Source: Kiritimatiellia bacterium | GTDB lineage: Bacteria > Verrucomicrobiota > Kiritimatiellia > RFP12 > UBA1067 | DNA: 64,000 nucleotides | Direction of reading: 5' to 3' | NCBI GenBank assembly: GCA_016296065.1 | Contig: JAEDKA010000011.1 | Location: forward strand, 13,006 to 77,005 | Shown here: positions 43,932 through 51,973 of the stretch, in pieces | How positions within the stretch are numbered: position 1 is the stretch's first letter | How the letters are laid out: every line of letters begins with the position of its first letter | Program-made: the position numbers and the translations under genes | The notes under the pieces: generated by a model | What the model was told of the DNA's origin: nothing | Databases searched by the model: none | What the model saw: only the letters and a program-made list of their open reading frames with translations

Positions 43932-43986
43932 ATTTTAGCAAAACATTTTGACGCTGAATATTGCATTGTATAACTGACAAGTTGCA
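43932..43986 (-). promoter_or_regulatory. Promoter of the 24-residue ORF with AraC-type direct repeat
   Basis: TTGCA at 43961-43965 and 43982-43986 (21 bp apart), 23 nt before the -10 box TAAAAT (43937-43932). The outer flanks GCTGAATATTGCA and TTGCATAATTCAGC also make an imperfect inverted repeat that touches the stop of the phosphoesterase gene at 43991. Confidence 0.6.
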
Positions 43987-43990
43987 TAAT

Positions 43991-44965
43991 TCAGCAGGAT
44001 GGGGTGTCTGGGCAAAAGTCTAACGACACGCTGCGTACTGCGCTTCGCACGGGCACCGTCACCATGGGATCGCCCGCTGGACTTGGAATCGAAAACCCCT
44101 TCAGGACGCCGTCGATCGTCGCACAGTCCGGACGGCAGCGGCATGTCGCGTAGCCCACGTCGCCCCACGCGGATGCCGACGGCAGGCAGACTTCCCGCTC
44201 GCCCTCAGTACGCCAGCGGTGGAAATGCCCGTGTATGTACCCTGCGACGCCCGGCGACGAACGCAGCACGGCCTCCAGCCGCTCGCCTCCGCACCAAAGG
44301 TCGCTGCATGGATGATGGGCGCAGACTATTACCGGCTTGGCTCGGAGCGCGAGGAACTTTTTCAGAAAGACCTGTTCGTCCTTCGACAGTGCGCCGCCCT
44401 GCGGACCTTCGTCGGCAGAGTCCCTGTTGTCTTGCCCCTGCAGGGAATCGAGCATCAGGAAATCCACGTGCGGCGTTTCGGCAAGATGCACGTAGCGCCC
44501 CGGCACAAGCGACTTCGCCGCAGCCTCGGGCCAGCGCTTCGCGTATTCGCTCCGGCGGTCGTGGTTGCCCATCCCTATCGTGACGGCAATCCCGGCGTCC
44601 TCCAGTTTCCTGAAAAGCGGACGCGAAAAGTCGTAGTCCTCGCCCAGTCCGCACCTGTACGCGATATCGCCGAAGACAAGCACGTTGCGCGGCAACGGAC
44701 GCATGGCGAGTATTTCGTCCACGGTCTCCTTGAACTTCCTGCGAGCAACGGAGCACTTCTTGTCCGCCCCCGCATGGATGTCTGCAAGGAAAGCGACAAG
44801 ATTGTCGTCGAAGCGGGCGGAAGACGCGTCGCCGCGCAGATCGGCGCAAATGCCCGCCTTCAACACTGGCATGAACACTGACGCCACGGTCGCCGCTCCC
44901 AGGCCAAGGAAGTCGCGCCGCCCGATTTCAGTGCCATTGCCGATTCTGGATTTTGCCTCTTCCAT
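43991..44965 (-). CDS. Tat-exported metallophosphoesterase, paralogue 2
   Basis: 324 residues. Twin-arginine signal G-R-R-D-F-L-G-L-G-A; metal motifs L-A-D-I-H, V-F-G-D-I-A, M-G-N-H-D-R-R, V-C-A-H-H-P and Y-I-H-G-H-F-H. The N-terminal ~190 residues are almost identical to the gene at 33695; the remainder, which shapes the substrate pocket, is different. It closes the dehydrogenase-kinase-GDPD-GlpT operon (15 bp after the antiporter gene), so it may act in the periplasm on glycerophosphoryl or sugar-phosphate compounds before uptake. Confidence 0.85.
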   Translation of the reverse strand: MEEAKSRIGNGTEIGRRDFLGLGAATVASVFMPVLKAGICADLRGDASSARFDDNLVAFLADIHAGADKKCSVARRKFKETVDEILAMRPLPRNVLVFGDIAYRCGLGEDYDFSRPLFRKLEDAGIAVTIGMGNHDRRSEYAKRWPEAAAKSLVPGRYVHLAETPHVDFLMLDSLQGQDNRDSADEGPQGGALSKDEQVFLKKFLALRAKPVIVCAHHPCSDLWCGGERLEAVLRSSPGVAGYIHGHFHRWRTEGEREVCLPSASAWGDVGYATCRCRPDCATIDGVLKGFSIPSPAGDPMVTVPVRSAVRSVSLDFCPDTPSC

Positions 44966-44980
44966 GTCGACTCGAATCGT

Positions 44981-46381
44981 TCATTGCTCCGCGTACGCAT
45001 GCGAACGAGCCTGCCACAGGCACGCGAACAGCAAGGCCCCCGCCGCCGCTACGGCCACCATCACAAGAAGCGGAAGACGCCATCCGCCGGAAGACTGGGC
45101 CAGGTCGCCGCAGACCTTCCCCGCGACCGAGACGCCGGCATACGAGAAAAGCGATATGAAGCCTATCGCAGTTCCAGCGTGGCGCTTTGTCGCAAGGTTC
45201 GTCGCAGTAACTCCCGTGAGCGCCTGTGGTCCGTAGAGGCAGAAGCCTCCTGCGCAAAGCGCCGCCGCGCCGCCGATTCCGGCGGGCAGGAACCAGAACG
45301 CGGCGAAGAGCGCGGCGGTGAGCGCCATGAGGAACACGCTGAGCCGCGGCGCCCTGCCGCCGAAGAAGCGGTCTGTCGCCCATCCGGCGAAGAGCATGCC
45401 CGCGATGCCCGCGAACTCGAAAAGCATGATCACCGTCCCCGTCTCCCCAGGGGCGAGGCCCTTCGCCTCCTGCAGCATCGTCGGACCCCAATCGGCGACG
45501 AGCGCCCTTGTCGCGTTGATCGTGAAGTTGATGAAGCCGAGCATCCATATCACGGGATTGAGGAACACCATCTTCATCGCGCTGCTCCCGGTCGAGTTGT
45601 AACGTGCCACTCCATCGTCGAGTGTTCCATGTCTCTTGCCCAAGCCGTCCGCTTCCGTCCCGGGCAGATCGGGAAGCCCCTCGTCCTTCGGTGTTCCCGG
45701 GAGCCAGAGCACCATAAGAAGAAGACCCAGTCCGCCGAGAATCGCCATCGCCCAGAAGCACCAGCGCCACATGCCCACGCCCTGGTTCGCGCTTCCTATC
45801 ACGCCGAGCCCCATGATGACGCCGCAAATCTTGGCGACAAGGCCGCCGCCTATCGAGTGGGACGTGTTCCAGACGGACATTTTCGTCGCGAGTTCCTTCG
45901 GCGGAATCCAGAACGCTATCAGCTTTGCGCACGGCGGGAAGCCGGTCCCCTGGAAGAACTGGTTGAGGACCAGCAATATCCCAAACGTCCAGGCAAGGGC
46001 GGCGGTGCCGGATGCAGATGCCGACGGCTGCGGCCCTCCTGCCGCGCCGAACAAAGCGGCAATCCGAGGCGCGAAGCCGAAGGCGACATTGACGAGCGTA
46101 CACGCGAGGAGTCCGAAGCAGAGCATCTTCTTCGGATTCACCCTGTCGCCGACGATGCCGTTGACGAACTTGGACAATCCATAGACGATTCCGCCCCAGA
46201 AGAGGAAGTTGCCGAGCATCGACTTCGAAACGCCGCAGTCCTGCTGAAGCCCGGGCATTGCGAAGGAGAAGTTCTTGCGCATGAAGTAGAAGAGCGTGTA
46301 GCCGATCATCGTGGCGAAAAGCATCCGCCACTGCATGCGCCCGAAACGGCGGTCCGTTTCCCTGTCTTCGAATATTTTCAT
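44981..46381 (-). CDS. GlpT/UhpT-like organophosphate:phosphate antiporter (MFS)
   Basis: 466 residues, about 12 membrane helices. OPA-family features: Y-T-L-F-Y-F-M-R-K-N-F-S near the N-terminus, L-S-K-F-V-N-G-I-V-G-D-R, N-Q-F-F-Q-G-T-G-F-P-P and W-N-T-S-H-S-I-G-G-G. These proteins exchange glycerol-3-phosphate or hexose phosphates for phosphate. The start overlaps the stop of the GDPD gene (TGATG), consistent with uptake of the glycerol-3-phosphate that GDPD releases. Confidence 0.85.
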   Translation of the reverse strand: MKIFEDRETDRRFGRMQWRMLFATMIGYTLFYFMRKNFSFAMPGLQQDCGVSKSMLGNFLFWGGIVYGLSKFVNGIVGDRVNPKKMLCFGLLACTLVNVAFGFAPRIAALFGAAGGPQPSASASGTAALAWTFGILLVLNQFFQGTGFPPCAKLIAFWIPPKELATKMSVWNTSHSIGGGLVAKICGVIMGLGVIGSANQGVGMWRWCFWAMAILGGLGLLLMVLWLPGTPKDEGLPDLPGTEADGLGKRHGTLDDGVARYNSTGSSAMKMVFLNPVIWMLGFINFTINATRALVADWGPTMLQEAKGLAPGETGTVIMLFEFAGIAGMLFAGWATDRFFGGRAPRLSVFLMALTAALFAAFWFLPAGIGGAAALCAGGFCLYGPQALTGVTATNLATKRHAGTAIGFISLFSYAGVSVAGKVCGDLAQSSGGWRLPLLVMVAVAAAGALLFACLWQARSHAYAEQ

Positions 46382-47385
46382 CAGTCTGCCTCCGGCGGCG
46401 GAAGGCCGTCATGCCATATGTCGCGGTTGCTGAGATCTTCGTCAGCGGCCTTTTCCCTCAGCTTGCGTATCACCGAGAACATCACGCTCGGATAGTCCGT
46501 GGAGAACCCATCGCATCCGAGCTCGTGGAGCTTGAAGTAGACCTCCTCCTTGTCGCCGCCGCGGAACGGTATGGAGCAGACAGGTATGCCGTGCGAATGG
46601 AACTCGGCTATGATTTTCCTGAGATACTCTTCGCGCGGGACAAACGGCTCGTCTGCATCGGGTTTGTAGTAGGTGTGCAGCGAAACGGCGGAAACGCCCC
46701 TGAATCCATTGGCGCGCATTTCGTCCATCTTCTTCTCAAAATGCTCCTCGAACCGGGCAATGTCCGCGGCATTGTGCTTTGGCTTAGGCCAGGTTCCAAT
46801 CCATATAAGCGTCTTTCCCCCGCCTGTCGCCTTGTTCCACTCCAGCGCCTTTTCGTAGTCCTGTCCGGTGTAGTACACCTGGTCCAGCACACCCGCCTCG
46901 CGCGCCTTGGCGGCGATATATTCCGGCCCCGCGCCCTTCTCGTCGACGAAGCACAGCCATTTCGGGCGACCCTTCATCGCGGCGAACGTCGCCTCTATCG
47001 TAGGAATCCGCTCGCTGGAGTATTGAGGGTCTAGGTAGCTTCCGACGTCGACGTCCTTTATCTCGTCCCACGTCAAATCCTCCGAGACCAGTCTGTCCGC
47101 CATCGCGGCGGATATGCCGCGCGCGGTGCGCTTGAGCGTCTTGTCGTGGAGCATGATGCCGACCCCGTCCTTGGTCCTGCGGCAGTCGCACTCGAGCGCG
47201 GAGCCGTTGCCCCAGCACCAGAGGAACGTCTCCAGGGTGTTGTCCGGACGCTCCAGCTTGCCGCCGCCACGGTGGACGTGCGAAAGGTGCAGAAGGTCTG
47301 TGCGCCCCTCGGCGAAAAGGCCAGAGGCCGCCAAAGACAAGGTCACGATGGCTGCCGCAATGGCATGTATGGCATTTCGGTTCAT
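46381..47385 (-). CDS. Periplasmic glycerophosphodiester phosphodiesterase
   Basis: 334 residues with a signal peptide (about 1-25). Catalytic motifs H-R-G-G-G and P-D-N-T-L-E-T-F, metal-binding A-L-E-C-D-C-R-R-T-K-D-G, I-M-L-H-D (second His) and the late F-S-T-D-Y-P-S-V. It hydrolyses glycerophosphodiesters to glycerol-3-phosphate and an alcohol. It lies directly before the GlpT-like antiporter, a classical functional pair. Confidence 0.9.
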   Translation of the reverse strand: MNRNAIHAIAAAIVTLSLAASGLFAEGRTDLLHLSHVHRGGGKLERPDNTLETFLWCWGNGSALECDCRRTKDGVGIMLHDKTLKRTARGISAAMADRLVSEDLTWDEIKDVDVGSYLDPQYSSERIPTIEATFAAMKGRPKWLCFVDEKGAGPEYIAAKAREAGVLDQVYYTGQDYEKALEWNKATGGGKTLIWIGTWPKPKHNAADIARFEEHFEKKMDEMRANGFRGVSAVSLHTYYKPDADEPFVPREEYLRKIIAEFHSHGIPVCSIPFRGGDKEEVYFKLHELGCDGFSTDYPSVMFSVIRKLREKAADEDLSNRDIWHDGLPPPEAD

Positions 47386-47406
47386 GTTTCTTCCTCCATT
47401 TTTCCG

Positions 47407-48333
47407 CTAAAGCACCTTTCGGACGTTTTCCACGAGATTGGGTGGAGGCGGTGTGCCACCTGGCATTGTGCAGGCCGCCGACCCTGCGGAAACCGCCCAG
47501 CCCGCTGCCTCCGCAGGAGAAGCACCGCATCCGAAGAGCCTCCAACAGTATTCCGCAAGCAGCGTGTCCCCCGCGGCGGTTGTATCCACGACTTCGATTT
47601 TCGGCGCCGACACGAACTCCCCGTCGAACCAAGCCCCCGCACCCCCGTCGGAAATTATGACATGAGCAGCCTTTTCACGCAGCATCGCCGTAGCCATTGT
47701 GAATTCCTCCGGCTTACTGGGGACAAAACCGACGAGCGCCTCGCATTCTTCGGCGTTCGGCTTTATCAGGTCGGGCTTCGCGTCAAGCGCCAGCTTCATC
47801 GGCTCTCCACTGGCGTCGACAACGACGGTCCATCCGAGCGCCTTGATCCGTGTGACCGCCCTGGCGTAGAAATCCTTCGGCACGGCCATCGGGAGCGATC
47901 CCGAGAGGATGGCGACTGCACCGGCAGCGGAGTCTGCGGCATCGAGGGAATCCAGAACGCCTGGAGTACCTGGATTATCCAGCCCAGGAAACGCCGCGCG
48001 GTTCAGCTTCACCGAGCCGCCTGGCCAAGTGATCATCTCGTTGCGGCGCGTCGCTCCCGGGACGCGGACGAACATGTCCTCTATCCCATATTTCGCAAGT
48101 TCCCTTTCGAACAGAGCGGCATTGTCCTCGCCTATAAGTCCGCCGCATGCGACTGAAGCTCCGCGTACCGCAAGCCACCGGGCGACGTTTACCGCCTTTC
48201 CGCCGACGTTTTCCTCTTCGGCGACATCCTTGAATATCTCCCCCTCGCCGCGGAGCGCCCTCGGTAGATGCACTGTCGCATCTATCGCGGGACTCATGCA
48301 GAGGCAGAAGAACTGTTTTTTCGTGTTTCCCAT
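47407..48333 (-). CDS. PfkB-family kinase (1-phosphofructokinase/tagatose-6-phosphate kinase type)
   Basis: 308 residues from the ATG at 48333. LacC/FruK-type layout: L-C-M-S-P-A-I-D-A-T, G-G-K-A-V-N-V-A-R-W-L, K-P-N-A-E-E-C and the catalytic loop V-D-T-T-A-A-G-D-T-L-L-A (about 252-263), where the usual G-A-G-D is A-A-G-D but the catalytic Asp is kept. It likely phosphorylates a ketose phosphate to a bisphosphate for the class II aldolase. It lies 11 bp after the dehydrogenase gene. Confidence 0.85.
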   Translation of the reverse strand: MGNTKKQFFCLCMSPAIDATVHLPRALRGEGEIFKDVAEEENVGGKAVNVARWLAVRGASVACGGLIGEDNAALFERELAKYGIEDMFVRVPGATRRNEMITWPGGSVKLNRAAFPGLDNPGTPGVLDSLDAADSAAGAVAILSGSLPMAVPKDFYARAVTRIKALGWTVVVDASGEPMKLALDAKPDLIKPNAEECEALVGFVPSKPEEFTMATAMLREKAAHVIISDGGAGAWFDGEFVSAPKIEVVDTTAAGDTLLAEYCWRLFGCGASPAEAAGWAVSAGSAACTMPGGTPPPPNLVENVRKVL

Positions 48334-48344
48334 ATTCAGAAAGA

Positions 48345-49754
48345 TTATAGCACAATTCTGCGTTCGACGACTTTTGCAACGGGCTCGCCGATCGAAATCC
48401 TGGGCGCATTGGCGAGAAGGTAATCCTCGGCGGCCTTGCACCATAGTCCGTTGTTGGCAGTGCATATCCTGTCGAGTTCCGCATAGAACGGATCAGACTT
48501 GCCCCTTTCGGCGAAATCGGAGATCGCAACCATGGGCATGTCGATGTGGGTATAGACAAGACGCTTGCCACCAGGGACGACGGGAAGGTCGAACGTCGCC
48601 TGCGCGGCGGAGGGGAGTCCGCCGACGTGCGTTATCATCACTTCTGGATGAAGATACCCTCTTCCGATCCAGTCGACGGAATCCGCCATGTCCTTAACGT
48701 CGCCTCCTGAATTCGCGACTGTGTGGTGGTTCATGTAGTGGATGTTGTAGAAGTTGAACATTGCGGACAGCTTCTGGTCCGTCGGGCCCGCGAAGAAGTT
48801 GAGGCATCCGCCGAAGGCAAGAAGGTCCGAACACTGCGTGATGAGCGCAGGAACTGCCGCGAAGAGGAATATGTCGTCATAGCCGCCGCCCGTCGAAGTC
48901 GGGTTTGCGGCGTCCGCCGACTCGTCGCTGTTCAGCGACTTGAGATACGCAACGGGGTCTTCTACGTTCTTCGTATTGACAAAACTCACGTCTACACCGT
49001 TCACCTTCCCTGCGGCAAACAAGCCAGATGGCCGTTCATCGCCCAGTCCTGACGCCCGAACCGTGTTCGGACAAAGCCCGAACATCCTCGCCGCGCGCCC
49101 GAGCCTCGCGTCGTCGATGTCCGTCACGACAAGGCGGCGCGGGCGCTTCTCGGGCGAATGGCAGGCGATGTCTATGCAGCCTAGCCCCATCGCGCCGCAC
49201 CCTGCGAGAAGCAGCATCGAGCCGCCGTTCGCGATTCCCATTTCGTGTACGTGGGAGCCGAATGGGTGGTGGTAGTTGGAGCGGAAGGCCGAGACGATGC
49301 AAGAAATGGGCTCGGCGAGGGAGCACTTGAAGAAGGCGTCGCCATCGTATGGGAGAAGGCAGCCCATCTCCATTATGACGGACGGCAAGTACACATGCGT
49401 CGTCTCGCCGCCGATAGAGTGCCATGCGTAGCCCATGGTCTCAAGTTCATGGCCGGGGATGTTGAAGGCAGGCTGAATGCAGACGCGCTGACCGACCTTG
49501 AACTGCGAGGCCCACTTCGGGCCAACCTCGCGCACGATGCCGGATATCTCGTGTCCGAACATGATGGGATTCGTCGCGATGTCCTTCGGCACGCGCTTGT
49601 GTCCCGTGCCGAGCGACACCGCCTTGTAGTCGCTGAGACATATCGTGTTAGTCACGATTTCAACAACAACACCGTCATCGCCTGCTTCTTCGAGCTCGAC
49701 GTCTTCAAGCCGGGCGTCCTTCGCCCCATAGAGCCTCCATGCCTTTGCATTCAT
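48345..49754 (-). CDS. Zinc-dependent alcohol dehydrogenase, ketose-phosphate reductase (SorE) type
   Basis: 469 residues. GroES-like domain with Zn ligands (C-L-S-D-Y-K and F-G-H-E-I), Rossmann fold L-L-A-G-C-G-A-M-G-L-G, and the C-terminal H-P-E-V-M-I-T-H-V-G-G-L together with P-G-G-K-R-L-V-Y-T-H-I, which recall L-sorbose-1-phosphate reductases and relatives. It would interconvert a hexitol (phosphate) and a ketose (phosphate), feeding the kinase next door. GGAAAGGAG lies 8-9 nt before the ATG. It is the first gene of its operon, divergent from the XylR-type regulator. Confidence 0.75.
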   Translation of the reverse strand: MNAKAWRLYGAKDARLEDVELEEAGDDGVVVEIVTNTICLSDYKAVSLGTGHKRVPKDIATNPIMFGHEISGIVREVGPKWASQFKVGQRVCIQPAFNIPGHELETMGYAWHSIGGETTHVYLPSVIMEMGCLLPYDGDAFFKCSLAEPISCIVSAFRSNYHHPFGSHVHEMGIANGGSMLLLAGCGAMGLGCIDIACHSPEKRPRRLVVTDIDDARLGRAARMFGLCPNTVRASGLGDERPSGLFAAGKVNGVDVSFVNTKNVEDPVAYLKSLNSDESADAANPTSTGGGYDDIFLFAAVPALITQCSDLLAFGGCLNFFAGPTDQKLSAMFNFYNIHYMNHHTVANSGGDVKDMADSVDWIGRGYLHPEVMITHVGGLPSAAQATFDLPVVPGGKRLVYTHIDMPMVAISDFAERGKSDPFYAELDRICTANNGLWCKAAEDYLLANAPRISIGEPVAKVVERRIVL

Positions 49755-49785
49755 TTCGTATTCTCCTTTCCGAATTTACGCGCCT

Positions 49786-49840
49786 ATTTTAGCATTTCGC
49801 CCATGCGCAGTAAATTGCAAGATATCGCCTAATGTTTGCA
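49786..49840 (-). promoter_or_regulatory. Promoter of the dehydrogenase operon with AraC-type direct repeat
   Basis: TTGCA at 49815-49819 and 49836-49840, 21 bp apart, with the minus-strand -10 box TAAAAT (49791-49786) 23 nt from the first half-site. It sits in the divergent region before the regulator gene, so the regulator may also control itself from here. Confidence 0.65.
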
Positions 49841-49886
49841 TAATTCATCGCAACATCGAGTATGCGCGGGAAAGGGGAAAATATGC

Positions 49887-49892
49887 TATAAT
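49887..49892 (+). promoter_or_regulatory. -10 box of the XylR-type regulator
   Basis: TATAAT, 14 nt before the ATG at 49907; the leader would be about 8 nt without a ribosome binding site. Confidence 0.5.
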
Positions 49893-49906
49893 AGCGGCAT
49901 TGGCAT

Positions 49907-51070
49907 ATGAATAAGAAAGTTCTAGTAATGATATCGCCAGTCAGCGCGCAGCGGCTGAACGGCGTCGCGCATTACGCGCGCGAGCAGGGCTGGTACCTGA
50001 TGATCCAGGACCGCATAGGCTCGAGACCGCTTGCATGGGAAGGCGACGGAGTGATTGTGGCGCTTCGCTCGGACAACACCGCCGTCAATGCGGTAAGCCG
50101 CTTCCGCGCGCAAGGCATACCTGTCGTGGACGTAACGATAAGCCGTCCCGAAGTGGCGCTGCCCCGCGTGATGAGCGACCACGAGGCTATCGGACGCATG
50201 GCGGCAGAACATTTCGCCGAACGCAATTTCCGCAATCTCGCGTGGTTCTCGACAGGATGGGGACACGTCCAGGAACTGCGCTACAGCGGATTTACGGAAA
50301 AGTCCGTCGCCATGAAGTGGGTTGCCGCGGAGGCGCTTCCGAAATCATGCCTGGCGAACTACTCGGCGTTCCTCAAATGGATCGCCTCGACGCTGAAGAA
50401 ATGCGAAAAGCCGGTCGGCGTGCTTACCTACGACGAAACGGACGCGGCAAAGCTCCTCGACGCGGCGGAAAAATGCAATCTGTCGGTGCCCGAGGAAATC
50501 GCGATACTTTCCATCGGCAATGACCCGATCATCTGCGAGAACCAGTCCGTCCCACTTTCTTCCATCGACCAGAACCTGGAAACCGGCGGATACGAAGCCG
50601 CGCGCCTCCTGGGTGCGCTCATGCTCGGCAAGTCCGCCCCGGCGAAGCCCATCCTCGTTCCGCCAAAGGGAATAGTCCTCAGGAGGTCAACCGACATCAT
50701 TGCCTCGTCGGATCCGCTTGTCGAGCAGACCCTCGCCTACATCACGGCGAACATTTCAAAGCCCTTTGGCGCCGCGCAGATCGCCAACTCGCTTGGCGTC
50801 AGCCGCAATGTACTCGACAAGCGATTCCGGTCCGATATGAACCGTTCGATAGGGGACGAGATAGCGCGGCAGCGCCTTGCGCTGGTGAAGACGCTATTGC
50901 GCGACACCGACGACACGCTTGCCGAAATCGCAGCCGTTGCGGGATTCTGCACCCAGTCGCATCTCGCGAATGTGTTCCGCGACACGACAGGGTCGACTCC
51001 CTCGGCATGGCGCAAAGAGCACCGCCAGCGGAGGTGCCTGCCCTTGTCGGAAAGATCTACCTTTGCTTGA
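49907..51070 (+). CDS. XylR-type transcriptional regulator (LacI-like sensor plus AraC HTH)
   Basis: 387 residues. The N-terminal ~270 residues are a periplasmic-binding-protein-like sugar sensor without the usual LacI HTH (V-M-S-D-H-E-A-I-G-R-M-A-A-E-H-F, I-L-S-I-G-N-D, S-S-I-D-Q-N-L-E-T-G-G-Y-E-A-A). A C-terminal AraC-type double HTH follows (about 285-375: G-V-S-R-N-V-L-D-K-R-F, I-A-A-V-A-G-F-C-T-Q-S-H-L-A-N-V-F). This is the architecture and length of E. coli XylR (392 residues). It should bind 21-bp-spaced direct repeats, which are found before three promoters here. The inducer is unknown. Confidence 0.9.
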   Translation: MNKKVLVMISPVSAQRLNGVAHYAREQGWYLMIQDRIGSRPLAWEGDGVIVALRSDNTAVNAVSRFRAQGIPVVDVTISRPEVALPRVMSDHEAIGRMAAEHFAERNFRNLAWFSTGWGHVQELRYSGFTEKSVAMKWVAAEALPKSCLANYSAFLKWIASTLKKCEKPVGVLTYDETDAAKLLDAAEKCNLSVPEEIAILSIGNDPIICENQSVPLSSIDQNLETGGYEAARLLGALMLGKSAPAKPILVPPKGIVLRRSTDIIASSDPLVEQTLAYITANISKPFGAAQIANSLGVSRNVLDKRFRSDMNRSIGDEIARQRLALVKTLLRDTDDTLAEIAAVAGFCTQSHLANVFRDTTGSTPSAWRKEHRQRRCLPLSERSTFA

Positions 51071-51815
51071 TGTAGTCGGTAATCCGCCGCAGCGCGGAGG
51101 GGCGTGCAGTGGGCGCGGTCGAAGCGCGTGCCGAACGGACCCATCGTGAGCGCCGAATCGTCGGACGGCTGGTGAACGACCGAGTGGAACACGAAGCGCC
51201 TTACACCCGCTGACTTGAGCAGATCAATCGCTTCGGCGAAGTTTTCCAGCGTCGGCGCAATGTCCGCATCGACGGGGAAAGCCGTGAACGCTTCGCAGCC
51301 GACATACGTCTTTCCGCAGGACTTCGCCGCAGCATTGACTCGCATCGGACGTTCGATGGAACCATAATGCGACTTCGCCCAGTATTCGCTCATCGGCAGA
51401 TCGAGATACTTCACGAACGTTTCCATATCAAAGTCGCCGTCACCGTAAGGTTCGCCCGCTACGAGGAGTCCGAGTTTGTGCGCGCGCTCTGCGAACGGCG
51501 CAAGAAACTCCGTCTCGAATAGATGCTTCTTCGTCGCCTCGTAGTCGAGGGTGAACTTGGTTGCCCATTGCGCTTCTTCTTTTGTCATCTGAAGCGGGGT
51601 AATCGATACAGCATCAGCATCCGGTCGGCGATGGAACGCCGACCCTACCGGCACGGCGGATTGAACGGAACCAACACGCAGGACATTGCGCCCCGTAAGC
51701 ACGGGGAGATACGGAATGCAGTCGTAGCCGCAGCGCGCCTTGAACTTTGCAGCGAAGTCGTCGGTCCAGTCCTGCTTCCCCGCCTCCCAGCTGTCGATGA
51801 CGTCCATTAAGGGGG
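51071..51815 (-). pseudogene. GH106 rhamnosidase gene remnant, both ends missing
   Basis: A frame beginning M-D-V-I-D-S-W-E-A-G-K-Q-D-W-T-D (GH106 catalytic region; compare I-I-L-D-S-H-E-A-G-A-Q-N-W-T-D in the fusion enzyme), then G-L-L-V-A-G-E-P-Y-G, Y-V-G-C-E-A-F-T-A-F-P and F-V-F-H-S-V-V-H-Q-P. The 5' end stops at a palindromic repeat (51809) and the 3' end dissolves near the end of the XylR gene on the other strand. A second palindrome is inserted inside it. No signal peptide, so it cannot be a working secreted enzyme. Confidence 0.75.
51623..51644. repeat. Short palindrome inserted in the GH106 remnant
   Basis: GGTCGGCG (51623-51630) and CGCCGACC (51637-51644) around ATGGAA, followed by CTACCGG. 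It encodes the stretch G-S-A-F-H-R-R-P-D-A with the frame open. Confidence 0.55.
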
Positions 51816-51896
51816 TCCGTCGCTCCGCGAAGGACTTTATGATGCAACTGTTCTTCTGCTTTTCTTTGTTCCGTCGCGGAGCGACGGAACCCCCTG
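51809..51896. repeat. Inverted pair of GTCGCGGAGCGAC-type palindromes
   Basis: AAGGGGGTCCGTCGCTCCGC (from 51809) and the opposing CCGTCGCGGAGCGACGGAAC (from 51871) followed by CCCCTG. Same head-to-head layout as the pair at 29909-30004. Confidence 0.75.
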
Positions 51897-51926
51897 CATC
51901 AACCGTATACGGCATCTCATTTCATT

Positions 51927-51957
51927 GTTGCGTCGCGGAGCGACGCAACCCCCTGCC
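51927..51957. repeat. GTCGCGGAGCGAC-type palindromic repeat, single copy
   Basis: GTTGCGTCGCGGAGCGACG followed by CAACCCCCTGCC; same 31-bp unit as at 24616-24646. Confidence 0.8.
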
Positions 51958-51973
51958 TTTTTTATTGCAGTAG

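Noticed and set aside
43953..43995. GCTGAAT...ATTCAGC as a transcription terminator
   Set aside because: The stem is imperfect, has no U-run, overlaps a stop codon and contains the 21-bp-spaced TTGCA repeats, so an operator reading fits better.
44984..46495. 503-codon open frame on the plus strand
   Set aside because: Antisense to the GlpT-like antiporter; composition is charged and repetitive as expected for a shadow frame.
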